From Sphingobacteriales bacterium (GTDB lineage Bacteria > Bacteroidota > Bacteroidia > Chitinophagales > Chitinophagaceae), in the NCBI GenBank assembly GCA_004144175.1, contig SEFT01000014.1, forward strand, positions 1 to 64,000: a stretch of DNA of 64,000 bases. The letters are read 5' to 3'. Under the pieces are notes generated by a model. It was not told where the DNA came from. It saw only the letters and a program-made list of their open reading frames with translations, and ran no database searches. The first letter of the stretch is position 1, and every line of letters starts with the position of its first letter. Both the position numbers and the translations under genes were made by a program. Shown here piece by piece: positions 43,157 through 52,257 of the stretch.

Positions 43157-43552
43157 ATGAAATACAGTATCGGATTTGCAATCGCAACCATTTCTATCGT
43201 AACACTTTTGTCATCTTGCGACAGGGACAAGAGTATCAGCATTGGCGGCAAAGGCGGCAAAGGGACGCTTAATATCACGCCGCGCCACCACTCAAGAAAT
43301 ATAGACAGTTGCAAGGTGTACATTAAGTACAATGAATCGGATAAGCCGCTTATTTATGACGATTCTGTTTGGTGTAAGAATGTGGGAGGAAATCCTGTAG
43401 GAACATTTACAGGATTGAAACGCGGTAAGTATTATCTATATGGCAAAGGTTGGGATGCTGACGGCCAATACGATGTCGACGGAGGAGCTCCTTATGAAAT
43501 AAAGGAAGAGACCACGTTGAGCTATACCTTAGCAGTGACAGAAGACCACTAA
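43157..43552 (+). CDS. Lipoprotein, paralog B of the GGKGGK-ITPRHH pair
   Basis: 131 residues with lipobox LSSC and the order GGKGGKGTLNITPRHH, SCKVYIKYNE, RGKYYLYGKGWDADG. Paralog of the 39990 gene, sharing all these blocks. Start at 43157 gives a good signal peptide. It lies 22 bases after the MbnP gene, so it is probably the last gene of that operon. A function in the same metal system is an inference. Confidence 0.78.
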   Translation: MKYSIGFAIATISIVTLLSSCDRDKSISIGGKGGKGTLNITPRHHSRNIDSCKVYIKYNESDKPLIYDDSVWCKNVGGNPVGTFTGLKRGKYYLYGKGWDADGQYDVDGGAPYEIKEETTLSYTLAVTEDH

Positions 43553-43560
43553 AAGTATTT

Positions 43561-43597
43561 AGCGAGGCAGCCACGCAATGGCTGCCTCGCTTTTTTA
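43561..43597 (+). terminator. Strong hairpin terminator
   Basis: A 13-bp GC-rich stem (43561-43573 with 43579-43591) and T6. Ends the MbnP operon. Confidence 0.95.
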
Positions 43598-43648
43598 TAT
43601 GGCATAAAGTTTATGGCTCATAAGGTTGTAAAAAACCAATAGCCATCG

Positions 43649-45247
43649 ATGACACATACACCCGGTAGCCCAGCAGAAGAACAGTTTAGCGGAGAGTTAA
43701 CTTCAGGAGAACATCTTTCGTACTGGCTGGCTTCTGCGATGCCCGTCGCGTACAAGACATTGGATAGTGATTTGCAAACAGATGTGCTGGTAATAGGCGG
43801 GGGCATCGCCGGCCTTACTACCGCATACAGATTGGCTTCGCAAGGGCGTAGTGTGGTGCTGGTAGAGGATGGAATGATAGGCAGCGGAGAAAGCGGCCGC
43901 ACCACCGGGCATATTACACACGCACTCGATGATAGATATTATCATATAAAGAAATTGCTGGGTGAAGAAAATGCGCGGCTGGCAGCGGCAAGCCATACGC
44001 TGGCTATCGACTGGATAGAAAAGATTGTGGATGAGGAGGATATAGATTGCGAGTTCAAGCGGGTAGACGGCTACCTATTCCTGCATCCATCTGATAAAGC
44101 AGAGTCGTTACAAGACGAATATCAATTGACGCACGATATAGGGCTCAACACTAAATGGCTTTCATCTGTACCTGATATATTGGATGATGCAAATGCCTGC
44201 ATACACTTCCCCAACCAGGCACAATTCCACATCATGAAATATTTGCGGGGGCTTGCAGCATCATTCATAAAAAAGGGAGGGCAGATATATACACGCAGCA
44301 AAGCGGAAGATATAGATAAGAATGGAGCTAAGGTAAACGGGTATACTGTGAAGGCGAACCATATAGTAGTGGCTACCAATAGCCCGGTTAATAACCGGGT
44401 GACCATACACACCAAGCAGCACGCCTACCGTACCTACGTGATAGCAGCTGCGGTGCCAAAGGGTTCGGTTCCTTTCAGCCTTTGGTGGGATACAGGTAAT
44501 GTAAAGTCGGAGTGGACGGCCGAACCATACCACTATGTGAGGATGACCTCATACAATGAAGACTACGATCTGCTAATTGCAGGAGGGGAAGATCATAAAA
44601 CCGGGCAGGCAGATAAAGAGCATATATCGGAGGAAGAACGCTATTTCAGGCTAATAGCCTGGACGTCAAAGCGCTTTCCGCAAATGAAGCATGTTGTCTA
44701 TAGGTGGTCAGGACAGGTGCTGGAGCCCGTAGATGCCATGGCCTTTATTGGTAAAAATCCCGGTGATGACAATGTCTACATTATCACAGGTGATTCCGGC
44801 AATGGTATGACCCATGGCACACTTGGAGGGCTTGTAGTCTCTGATATCATCACCGGTGAGCCTAATCCTTATATCGACTTGTACGATCCCGCAAGAAAAA
44901 CGGTTAAAGCAGCTTCCGACTTTATTAGTGAGGCAAAAAATATGACTGCTCAATATACCGACTGGCTAAAGTCACGGCACGTTGATGCCGCCAAAGATCT
45001 GGCGAACGGACAGGGTGGGGTTGTGGGAACCGGCACTAAAAAGCTGGCCGTGTACCGCGACGAGAGCGGGCAACTTCATACATGTTCGGCCGTGTGTACC
45101 CATCTGGGATGTATTGTACATTGGAATGCTGACGAGAAAACATTTGATTGCCCTTGTCATGGCTCCAGGTTTACTAAGTACGGGGATGTTATTAATGGTC
45201 CGGCTCTCGAGCCGTTAAAAAAACTAGACGAACCGAAAGATGATTAA
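43649..45247 (+). CDS. FAD-dependent oxidoreductase with C-terminal Rieske domain
   Basis: 532 residues. The N-terminal DadA-type domain (about 40-430) has the dinucleotide motif VIGGGIAGLTTAYR and a GDSGNGMTHGTLGG ending. The Rieske [2Fe-2S] domain (about 440-525) has CTHLGC (Cys483, His485) and CPCHGS (Cys501, His504), a full ligand set. Such proteins (YhfW-like) pass electrons between flavin and cluster; the substrate is unknown. Cytosolic, single gene. Start at ATG 43649. Confidence 0.92.
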   Translation: MTHTPGSPAEEQFSGELTSGEHLSYWLASAMPVAYKTLDSDLQTDVLVIGGGIAGLTTAYRLASQGRSVVLVEDGMIGSGESGRTTGHITHALDDRYYHIKKLLGEENARLAAASHTLAIDWIEKIVDEEDIDCEFKRVDGYLFLHPSDKAESLQDEYQLTHDIGLNTKWLSSVPDILDDANACIHFPNQAQFHIMKYLRGLAASFIKKGGQIYTRSKAEDIDKNGAKVNGYTVKANHIVVATNSPVNNRVTIHTKQHAYRTYVIAAAVPKGSVPFSLWWDTGNVKSEWTAEPYHYVRMTSYNEDYDLLIAGGEDHKTGQADKEHISEEERYFRLIAWTSKRFPQMKHVVYRWSGQVLEPVDAMAFIGKNPGDDNVYIITGDSGNGMTHGTLGGLVVSDIITGEPNPYIDLYDPARKTVKAASDFISEAKNMTAQYTDWLKSRHVDAAKDLANGQGGVVGTGTKKLAVYRDESGQLHTCSAVCTHLGCIVHWNADEKTFDCPCHGSRFTKYGDVINGPALEPLKKLDEPKDD

Positions 45248-45378
45248 GTATTGATCTGATTTCCCTGCTCTTTATACAACATTGCTTTTCAGTTAAAAAA
45301 AACTGCTGAGATTGTTGGTTTATTTGACAGTTGTTTTTTATTTTTATACGAAATTCAGTCAATATAAGGGAGGGAGAC

Positions 45379-45654
45379 ATGAATAATACAGAATATGTTA
45401 TGGCCGTACTATGCGCGCCACTAACTGGAAATGATCTTTTACACACCGAGAAAACAAACAATGTAACGATCATGCGCATGCTGGAGTATGACAATACCGC
45501 GAGCTATTTTTCTGCTGATAGGTTTTTGGCGAACTTGGTAGAAGCTCCGTGGCGTATGATGTTCATCTTTGGCCAGCAGGATTTTATCATTGTAAGAACA
45601 GCTGAAGACAAACAAGAAGTATGTCGGCGCCTCGATGGGCGATTTAGTGCTTAA
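45379..45654 (+). CDS. Hypothetical protein, 91 aa
   Basis: 91 residues without a signal peptide, a compact alpha/beta protein (MAVLCAPLTGNDLLHTEK, WRMMFIFGQQDFIIVRTAED). I recognise no family. A GGGAGGGAGA purine run directly upstream looks like a Shine-Dalgarno site, which is unusual for this phylum. The start at 45379 follows from this site; the longer frame would precede it. Stands alone. Confidence 0.6.
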   Translation: MNNTEYVMAVLCAPLTGNDLLHTEKTNNVTIMRMLEYDNTASYFSADRFLANLVEAPWRMMFIFGQQDFIIVRTAEDKQEVCRRLDGRFSA

Positions 45655-45744
45655 TTATCAATATATGCAAATTTTGTAGGGTGCGGCAGCTTCGTTTTGT
45701 TGCAGTCGTGCAGATTGTCTATTTTAGTGACAGAACATACTGTC

Positions 45745-46545
45745 ATGCTGAGAATCAAGAATCTAATTAATGCTCCATTGCTTTTGTGTATGCTGCTATT
45801 GTCAGCATGCGGTAAGGATGGTGCAGACGATACAGAAGTAACCTTTGTAAACCGTATAGGCGAGCCCGTAACATTGAATGTCTACGGCTCGATAGACGAT
45901 TATAAGAATAACTCGAACGTTTACCTGACACAAACAATAGCTGCAAGTGACAAGATTATAGTTGGCGAAGGAAAACTTAAACCCGGGCAAACCTATTTTA
46001 TGGATTGGTATACGGAGAACTATACCATCAATAACTGGTTCAATGAACGGTTTAACGATGCCAATGCGGAACGTGATTATGCGCAGATAAAACCTACGCC
46101 TGGTAACAGTACATACTTTACCGACCCGTTGTACAAAGGGCTCGCAAGGGGAGTATACCTCGAAAATACCAAAAGCCAGACGGAATGGAATGCAGTAGAT
46201 TACTATGCCGAGAGCGCAGCCCTGGGGTTCGAATCTAAATGGAGTACATTACCAGAGTATAAAAAGTATAAGAAAATCATCGTAAGGAAAGATTTTATTG
46301 CTGAGTACGAGTATAAAGATAGTCTTGGTAGTATTCAGAAAGCCTTGCTGCCATTTAAAGTGCACCATGCAGATGACGCGTATATCGAGTTTTTTGATGA
46401 TATAACAGGCAGGTCACTTGGCCAGATGACCAGCGGAAGGCTGCCCTCAGGTACGAGGCCCGACTATAGAAGTTTGTCCAGAGATTCTGTATTGGCCCTA
46501 CTGCCGGATCTGGATTTCAAATTCCTGATGGTAAAGCAGAAATAG
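45745..46545 (+). CDS. Lipoprotein of unknown function
   Basis: 266 residues. Lipobox LSAC; the start at 45745 gives MLRIKNLINAPLLLCMLLLSAC. The mature part begins with an Ig-like VTFVNRIGEPVTLNVYGSID and has a helical middle (YYAESAALGFESKW). I recognise no family. Probably anchored in the envelope. A short weak hairpin (46551-46574) follows. Confidence 0.65.
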   Translation: MLRIKNLINAPLLLCMLLLSACGKDGADDTEVTFVNRIGEPVTLNVYGSIDDYKNNSNVYLTQTIAASDKIIVGEGKLKPGQTYFMDWYTENYTINNWFNERFNDANAERDYAQIKPTPGNSTYFTDPLYKGLARGVYLENTKSQTEWNAVDYYAESAALGFESKWSTLPEYKKYKKIIVRKDFIAEYEYKDSLGSIQKALLPFKVHHADDAYIEFFDDITGRSLGQMTSGRLPSGTRPDYRSLSRDSVLALLPDLDFKFLMVKQK

Positions 46546-46687
46546 ATGTGTTCAGGCTTAATCCATAGCCTGAATATGCTATAAAAATTCCCTCTTGCTG
46601 CTATATCACAACTAAGTAAATTATCTCCATGGAATTTTTATTGTTATAATGATTGTAGTATTTTGTGGCATAATTAATACGAGCATA

Positions 46688-46933
46688 ATGAAACGTTTAC
46701 TTTTTATTGCGGTTGCGGGTATGTTGTTCACTTCTTGTTCAAAGAGCTATAAATGCAGCTGTGCATTCGTGACTCGTGGCACAAGTCAGACTACAACTAA
46801 GGAGTTTGATATGGCTGTAAGCAAAAAAAATACTGCAAATACAAAGTGTTTGCAGTATCAGACTCAATATAATGAGCAGTTCGGTGTAGGAAGTGCAGGC
46901 GTAGCACAAGATGTTACCTGTACTGTAAAGTAA
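46688..46933 (+). CDS. Small lipoprotein, 81 aa
   Basis: 81 residues. Lipobox FTSC, followed by a Cys-containing start (YKCSCAFV) and a final VTCTVK, so a disulfide is possible. Start at 46688 (ATG). No family recognised. Followed by a strong terminator. Confidence 0.68.
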   Translation: MKRLLFIAVAGMLFTSCSKSYKCSCAFVTRGTSQTTTKEFDMAVSKKNTANTKCLQYQTQYNEQFGVGSAGVAQDVTCTVK

Positions 46934-46958
46934 TTTACGTCTTTTAGTCATTCTGTAT

Positions 46959-47000
46959 GCACTTGTCTTGCCTTTTATGAGCAAGGCAAGTGCTTTTTTA
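46959..47000 (+). terminator. Hairpin terminator
   Basis: A 13-bp stem with one wobble (46959-46971 with 46981-46993), 9-base loop, then T7. Confidence 0.9.
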
Positions 47001-47072
47001 TAGGGCTTATGACCCTGAGCTCAGTGGTACGATTTTAACTCATTTTCCCTAATTTGCTTAAAACCACCAACC

Positions 47073-47315
47073 ATGATACAGTATAAGGAGTTTGAAGAGA
47101 CCGTACAAAAGAATTCGTCAACTTTTGAGGCGTGGAAGCATCTGCTGCCTGCCGTCCCACTTGCACATCGCAGCCGGTTCATCACAGCGTTAAAAACGGG
47201 CGCCGATATACCTACCGCTTTCGACTACATAATGACCAGCCTTACTTTGCGAGAAGACAAATTCCTCAATTTTCTTGAAGAAGCTACTCAAAAAAGGATA
47301 AGTATGTACGCTTAA
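47073..47315 (+). CDS. Hypothetical protein, 80 aa
   Basis: 80 residues, small, all helical, charged (FEETVQKNSSTFEAWKHL, FDYIMTSLTLREDKFLNFL). No family recognised and no signal. The start at 47073 is the first ATG. Single gene. The region 47316-47546 behind it holds only a possible TATTTTTTTG promoter for the response regulator. Confidence 0.55.
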   Translation: MIQYKEFEETVQKNSSTFEAWKHLLPAVPLAHRSRFITALKTGADIPTAFDYIMTSLTLREDKFLNFLEEATQKRISMYA

Positions 47316-47546
47316 CTTCACTATTTTATATGTACCGTGCTGTGTTACAATGGTAGTGTCGGCTATATGTTTATGGCATGAGTTTTAGGTTTCTGTAGTA
47401 ATACAGACCAATTATTGTTGTATCTGAATTTTGCCAATGCATATTTTTTTGATAAGCAAACTCAGCCGCAGAAACTATTCTTTATCATCATCTTAGCATT
47501 GCTGATGACAATAAATTGACCAAAAACCATGACCTTTGCATTGCAT

Positions 47547-47996
47547 ATGAGTAAGGTGAAAATTCTACTGGCAGATGACGACAAGGAAGATCAGCTTATC
47601 CTTACCGATTCTTTTAGCGAGATTGGAAGGGCTGATTCGATACAATTTGTAGACGATGGTGAGCTGTTGCTGGAGTATTTGCATTCCATACCTCAGAAAG
47701 AGGATCTTCCATCGCTAATCGTGCTCGATCTGAATATGCCACGCATGAGCGGTACCGAAACCTTAACAGCGCTAAAGGCATCCGAAGAGTATAAACATAT
47801 ACCGGTCATCATTTATTCTACTTCGGTAAATGATGTAGAAATGAACAAGTGCCTGGAAACGGGCGCCGAGGCATATATAACAAAACCGGTGAAATACGAA
47901 GACAGTATAAAAACCGCCCAGTACTTTTATGATTTTTCGCTGGGCAATCACAATGGTGTTCCTTCAGTTGGCGGCCCAGCCACGGCAAATACGTAA
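47547..47996 (+). CDS. Single-domain response regulator
   Basis: 149 residues of a REC domain of the Rcp1/CheY-like group: ILLADDDKEDQLIL (acidic pocket), the phosphoacceptor Asp in VLDLNMPRMSG, then IIYSTSVND and TKPVKYED (Thr/Ser and Lys). No output domain, so it acts by protein contact. Start taken at ATG 47547 (MSKVKI); six residues of an earlier ATG do not fit the fold. No kinase is adjacent; the J-domain gene follows 49 bases later. Confidence 0.9.
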   Translation: MSKVKILLADDDKEDQLILTDSFSEIGRADSIQFVDDGELLLEYLHSIPQKEDLPSLIVLDLNMPRMSGTETLTALKASEEYKHIPVIIYSTSVNDVEMNKCLETGAEAYITKPVKYEDSIKTAQYFYDFSLGNHNGVPSVGGPATANT

Positions 47997-48045
47997 AACA
48001 AGGCTCTTATTAATGTCGTCTATTTAGCTGGAATATAGTATTGCT

Positions 48046-48705
48046 ATGCGTGGTCAGGTTAAAGACTATTACGCTCTTCTGGAAGTATCTCCCGTGGCAT
48101 CTGCTGTTGAGATAAAAAAGTCGTATCGGAAACTGGCTTTTAAGTATCATCCTGATACAAATCCCGACAATGCTTTTTCTGCAACAATGTTTTGCGAGAT
48201 ACAGGAGGCATATACTATTCTCTCTAATACCATTAGCCGTAGCAAGTATGACGAAGAGCGATGGTTAGCAGGTATGAGTGCCCGCGCTCAGGACCAGGTT
48301 ATCACTACGCCCCATTGGATTCATATGGAGTGCAGAAAACTTCATGCGCATATGATGTCCGTTGACACCTACCGCATGGATCACCGTGCATTGTATGACT
48401 ACATCATGTTATTGATTTCTGAAGAACATATGGCTATCCTGATGCAGGATCCAGATGCCGGTATTAATAAGAATATTGCTCATCTGCTTATACTGTCGGC
48501 GCGCAACATACGCCACCCATATATGGAACAGCTTGCCGACCGAATCCGGCTGCTTGCATCGGAAGATGAGATATTGATGCAGAAGCTTGATGTCCAGATT
48601 AGGGATAGTCAGTCGACAGCACAAAGGATAAAATATCTTCCCTATATCATACTAATAGTCACGTCCGCAATTTGCGCTATTATGTATTTCTGGGTGAATC
48701 GGTAG
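48046..48705 (+). CDS. J-domain protein with C-terminal membrane anchor
   Basis: 219 residues. The J domain (about 5-70) has [25 protein letters not shown] in KYHPDTNP, and the fourth-helix [13 protein letters not shown]. The middle is helical without Gly/Phe or Zn-finger parts of DnaJ. One transmembrane helix ends the protein ([17 protein letters not shown]). A tail-anchored DnaK co-chaperone at the inner membrane is likely. Follows the response regulator by 49 bases. Confidence 0.88.
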   Translation: MRGQVKDYYALLEVSPVASAVEIKKSYRKLAFKYHPDTNPDNAFSATMFCEIQEAYTILSNTISRSKYDEERWLAGMSARAQDQVITTPHWIHMECRKLHAHMMSVDTYRMDHRALYDYIMLLISEEHMAILMQDPDAGINKNIAHLLILSARNIRHPYMEQLADRIRLLASEDEILMQKLDVQIRDSQSTAQRIKYLPYIILIVTSAICAIMYFWVNR

Positions 48706-48708
48706 CAT

Positions 48709-49446
48709 TTATTTTACAGTGATTATTTTTTCCGACAGTTCGGAGCACAAGTAGGTTTTGCCTGTCCTTCGTTGAACACTTTTATTATTATACAGGAAAA
48801 TAAATTTATACTTCCAGCCCTTTCTCAGGTCGTACTCAAAGAATGGGTCATCACCAAACCTAAAATCAAATGTAGCGCCTGGCTTAAGCGGTACATATTC
48901 TGGATACTGATATCTTTTTACGTACTGTAGCTTGCGCAATACTTTTACTGGAGTTCCGTTAGGATTCAGTATTAGATAGGTAAAGTAGCCGGAGTTGACC
49001 CAGACAGTTTCTTTGCAGTTATTTTTGAAAGAGAACGAATAGTTGATATAGCTTTCAAAACCCAATGTGTCAGAAGTATTTGTCTTCATAGTCACACACT
49101 GGCACTCTGGATTTACCATCTCGATCTTTACATTTTTTTTAGACGTATCTACAGTTGCACCTCTTTTTTTTCCAAGTATAATCACTGTATCCTTCATCAC
49201 AGGACGTACACGCTTTGGGCCTGCAATCTGGGTTTCCTTTCCTCTACTATCTACCAGTATAACAATAGTATCCCTTTTTTTTAATGGCCACTTGTCTTGT
49301 GGCCTTACTGATGTATCTGCACCTTTCTTTATCACTGCGTCTTTATTGGTTTTAGACTTTCGTTTGGTTTGAGAGAAACAATCAGTGCTCCCCATCAGAT
49401 GGCAGCATAGTAAAAAGGCAAAAACAAACAAAGCAGATATTCTCAA
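48709..49446 (-). CDS. Secreted protein of unknown function
   Basis: 245 residues with a signal peptide ending TDCFSQ. A basic, Lys/Thr-rich linker (about 27-90) leads to a beta-rich domain with Cys pairs (ECQCVTM, NNCKE). No family recognised. The start is TTG at 49446, since no ATG fits the signal peptide and an in-frame stop lies just upstream. It converges on the J-domain gene with only 3 bases between. Confidence 0.6.
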   Translation of the reverse strand: MRISALFVFAFLLCCHLMGSTDCFSQTKRKSKTNKDAVIKKGADTSVRPQDKWPLKKRDTIVILVDSRGKETQIAGPKRVRPVMKDTVIILGKKRGATVDTSKKNVKIEMVNPECQCVTMKTNTSDTLGFESYINYSFSFKNNCKETVWVNSGYFTYLILNPNGTPVKVLRKLQYVKRYQYPEYVPLKPGATFDFRFGDDPFFEYDLRKGWKYKFIFLYNNKSVQRRTGKTYLCSELSEKIITVK

Positions 49447-49530
49447 AGGCCGGTGCTATTTAACTTGAAACAGGCATCTGGCGTAAATATAGCAAAGAGA
49501 CCGGGTAGAATGGCCGGTAATCTTTCTTTT

Positions 49531-49773
49531 CTAGATCTTCACAAATACCGATCTGCCGGTTTTATTATTACTAAATGCGACTTCAACAATGTAAGTAGCC
49601 GAAGGTAAATTAGATATATTAATCGTTTTCCTCTGGTCAGAAGCGGATGGCAGGCGCACAATAGTTTCCCCCGACATGTTCATGATCCTGATCTCACTCA
49701 TAGTGTCGGATGTAAACACATTTAGTTCGTCGCCACTAGGGATTGGGTAAACCGCAAGACTTTTTTCCAACAT
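49531..49773 (-). CDS. Orphan T9SS C-terminal sorting domain
   Basis: 80 residues that are nothing but a T9SS type A sorting domain: LAVYPIPSGDELNVFTSD, EIRIMNMSGETIVRL, ISNLPSATYIVEVAF, and FVKI. There is no signal peptide and no cargo, and an in-frame stop lies two codons upstream, so the domain stands alone. Most likely the remnant of a larger gene, or a fragment created by recombination. Translation is not certain. Alternatively an assembly or frameshift artefact. Confidence 0.6.
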   Translation of the reverse strand: MLEKSLAVYPIPSGDELNVFTSDTMSEIRIMNMSGETIVRLPSASDQRKTINISNLPSATYIVEVAFSNNKTGRSVFVKI

Positions 49774-50013
49774 ACTAAACTATCTAGTAAAGTTCCCCAT
49801 TGGGCAGGAATGGGGAAATACCTTGGGAAAGGTATTTACCATCCGGGCTACTGGGTAGTTGATAGATAAACGTATGAATGATGTAAAACCCTTGGTTTGA
49901 ACGGTGGATTTTTTTACCGGAAGTTAAAATGGTTGGTTGTCAGCTGTTTATCAGTTTCGTTTTAAATAGAAAACCATTATTTTTGCGGCGATAATTCTAA
50001 AAAGTAGTAAACA

Positions 50014-50100
50014 GTGCAACGAACCCTTGAATCGATCGTCATAGCTGTATTATCAGCTATTGCAATTATATTTCTAAGCTACCAAATATTGGCCGGTTGA
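50014..50100 (+). CDS. 28-aa single-span membrane peptide (candidate)
   Basis: A GTG at 50014 opens 28 codons to TGA at 50098-50100. The product begins with a charged QRTLES and has one hydrophobic helix (IVIAVLSAIAIIFL) and a short tail. A TATTTTTG promoter box lies about 30 bases upstream (49976-49983), with a weak -33. The 49774-50013 stretch around it otherwise holds only a 9-bp hairpin (49816-49837). Could be a membrane micropeptide or toxin-like peptide; a chance ORF is possible. Confidence 0.4.
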   Translation: MQRTLESIVIAVLSAIAIIFLSYQILAG

Positions 50101-50154
50101 TAAATAGGCAGAATGCAGGGGTTGTGGACATGCGAGTATCGGCGATATGTTTAA

Positions 50155-51000
50155 TTAATTGTCCAGTTTTATCTCAAAAAGCTTCGGCCAGTACTTACCT
50201 GTAATGAAAATGCGATTGCCCGCAGCATCATAAGCGATGCCATTCATCACCTCAGGGCCATCTTCGCCGCCTGCTCCAAGTGCGGGTATGCCCGTACGCT
50301 CCCTTAGGTTGCGGAGGTCGGCCTTGCCCACTACTTTACCACTGGCAGGGTCTATCTTATAAATAAAGTCTGTCTGCCATTGGTTGGCATATATATATCC
50401 CTTGATGTATTCTAACTCGTTTATGTAGGTTACAGATCCATAGGAGTCGTTCACATCAATGCGTTTTACTTCCTTTAAAGTCGCCGGATCCAGGAAATAG
50501 AGTTTGCTGGTACCATCGCTATATATGATATTGGCTCCATCGTTGGTCATTCCCCAGCCCTCGCCCGTATCAAAAGTGAACGTTTGTAGTTGCTTAAGTG
50601 TAGCCTGATTGTACACAAATCCTGTTTTCTCTTTGTAAGTGAGCTGGTATATTTTACCATTCAGCACCGTAAGGCCTTCTCCAAAGTACTTATCGTCCAG
50701 TTTTTGCGATTGCAGCACCTTTCCCGTTTTCAACTCTGTTTTACGAATGTCGGAGCTGCCATATTCACCGGTACTTTCATATAGGCTGCCATCTACATAT
50801 TGTAGTCCTTCGGTAAAGGCTGCCTTATCATGCGGAAATTCGTTTACTATTTGATAAGGTATGGCAGGTGTCATCTCTACAGCCGTGATCGTAGTTTCCT
50901 TTTCTACTTTCTCATCGGTCCTTTTCTCCTCATTGCAGGCCTGAAACGAAAGGCCTGCGATAAAAACTGCAATGGCTAGTTGACGCTTATTAAATGACAT
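50155..51000 (-). CDS. Glutaminyl-peptide cyclotransferase (glutamine cyclase) lipoprotein
   Basis: 281 residues. Lipobox FQAC. The mature protein is a beta-propeller of the plant-type glutaminyl cyclase family: FPHDKAAFTEGLQY, LYESTGEYGSSDIRK, LDDKYFGEGLTVLNGKIYQLTY, GEGWGMTNDGANIIYSDG, EVMNGIAYD and FITGKYWPKLFEI. It makes pyroglutamate from N-terminal Gln in the periplasm, a common step for secreted Bacteroidetes proteins. Single gene. Confidence 0.93.
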   Translation of the reverse strand: MSFNKRQLAIAVFIAGLSFQACNEEKRTDEKVEKETTITAVEMTPAIPYQIVNEFPHDKAAFTEGLQYVDGSLYESTGEYGSSDIRKTELKTGKVLQSQKLDDKYFGEGLTVLNGKIYQLTYKEKTGFVYNQATLKQLQTFTFDTGEGWGMTNDGANIIYSDGTSKLYFLDPATLKEVKRIDVNDSYGSVTYINELEYIKGYIYANQWQTDFIYKIDPASGKVVGKADLRNLRERTGIPALGAGGEDGPEVMNGIAYDAAGNRIFITGKYWPKLFEIKLDN

Positions 51001-51123
51001 TTATCGGTATTGATATTGCAGAGCGAATATAAGCAGATTTAAAGATCGCCATCCGGTTGTAAATATTTTTATATAACGCCGGCATCTGCAATGCTAACAA
51101 CTATTTAGCTAGTTTTGCATTAT

Positions 51124-52137
51124 ATGAAAAGCTTGAGGATTAGGACTTTAGTTGTATTTCTTTTTGCACTGACGTTAGTTGCTTGTAAGGATGAACAAAA
51201 GACAGAACAAAAGGATTCTGCTGCTTTCAGAAATGCAGCTATCTTAGACCTTACCGAGCGTATTGAGAAAAACCCGCAGAATCATAAGCTTTATTATGAG
51301 CGCGGCCAGCTCTTTAACCGTATGCATGAAGATTCCCTTGCACTGGAAGATTTTAAAAAAGCCGCTACACTCGACTCGTCGAAAGCAGAATACTTCAGCG
51401 CCATCGGCGACCTGATGTTTGAGCATAAGGATATCTCCGGCTCTATCAGATACATTCAAAAAGCACTTAGCCTCAATCCCGACGACCCTGCTGCACATCT
51501 CAAGATGGCCAAGATGTTTGTGTACCTGAAAGATTACCCAAAGGCATTCTCAGAAATAAATGTGGTGCTTCGCCAGGATGTGTATAATGCGGAAGGCTAT
51601 TTCCTGAAGGGCATGATCTATAAAGACCTGAAGGATACAACAAAAGCGCTTTCTAGCTTCCTAACTGCTACCGAAGTGGATCCCGAATACCGCGAGGCAA
51701 TATTGCAACTGGCATTGCTACACGGTTACAAAAACGACCCTATCGCATTTCAGTATTACGACAAGGCATTTAAGATGGATACGACCGATGTGTTTCCTAT
51801 ATATGCGAAAGGCGTATACATGCAAGACCGCAAGCAGTACGAGAAAGCCAAAGAATTTTATAAAGAAGCCATTCTCCGCGACCAGCAGTACGCCAACGCC
51901 TATTTTAATATGGGCTACATCCTAATGCAGCAAGACTCATTCGAAAAAGCCCGCAGGCAATATGATCTGCTCACCAAAATCGAGATAGGCGATTTTGAGG
52001 CCTACTACAACCGTGGCCTTTGCAGCGAAATGATGGGTAAGAAAGAAGATGCAATGGCCGACTACCGCCAGGCCCTTGTATTCAATCCCGATTATGAGAC
52101 TGCTAAAGAAGGGCTGAAGAGACTGGGTGTTCAATAA
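51124..52137 (+). CDS. TPR-repeat lipoprotein
   Basis: 337 residues. Lipobox LVAC; the start at 51124 (MKSLRI) gives the signal peptide. Eight tetratricopeptide repeats fill the rest (for example HKLYYERGQLFNRMHEDSLA, ANAYFNMGYILMQQDSFEKA). Envelope-anchored scaffold protein. Similar to the TPR part of histidine kinases in this genome, but no kinase is attached. Confidence 0.87.
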   Translation: MKSLRIRTLVVFLFALTLVACKDEQKTEQKDSAAFRNAAILDLTERIEKNPQNHKLYYERGQLFNRMHEDSLALEDFKKAATLDSSKAEYFSAIGDLMFEHKDISGSIRYIQKALSLNPDDPAAHLKMAKMFVYLKDYPKAFSEINVVLRQDVYNAEGYFLKGMIYKDLKDTTKALSSFLTATEVDPEYREAILQLALLHGYKNDPIAFQYYDKAFKMDTTDVFPIYAKGVYMQDRKQYEKAKEFYKEAILRDQQYANAYFNMGYILMQQDSFEKARRQYDLLTKIEIGDFEAYYNRGLCSEMMGKKEDAMADYRQALVFNPDYETAKEGLKRLGVQ

Positions 52138-52257
52138 TTGTGGCTATCAGGTTGAATTACGATGTGTATTGACTCTGTGGTTAATGGGTAGCGCATTTAC
52201 CTGTTCTATCTTTGCCTAAGTATCCATCCATCAGTTATTTAATCTAATCGCCATTAA

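Noticed and set aside
49816-49837. 9-bp hairpin near the orphan sorting domain
   Set aside because: It has no T-run and no gene that ends there; possible relic only.
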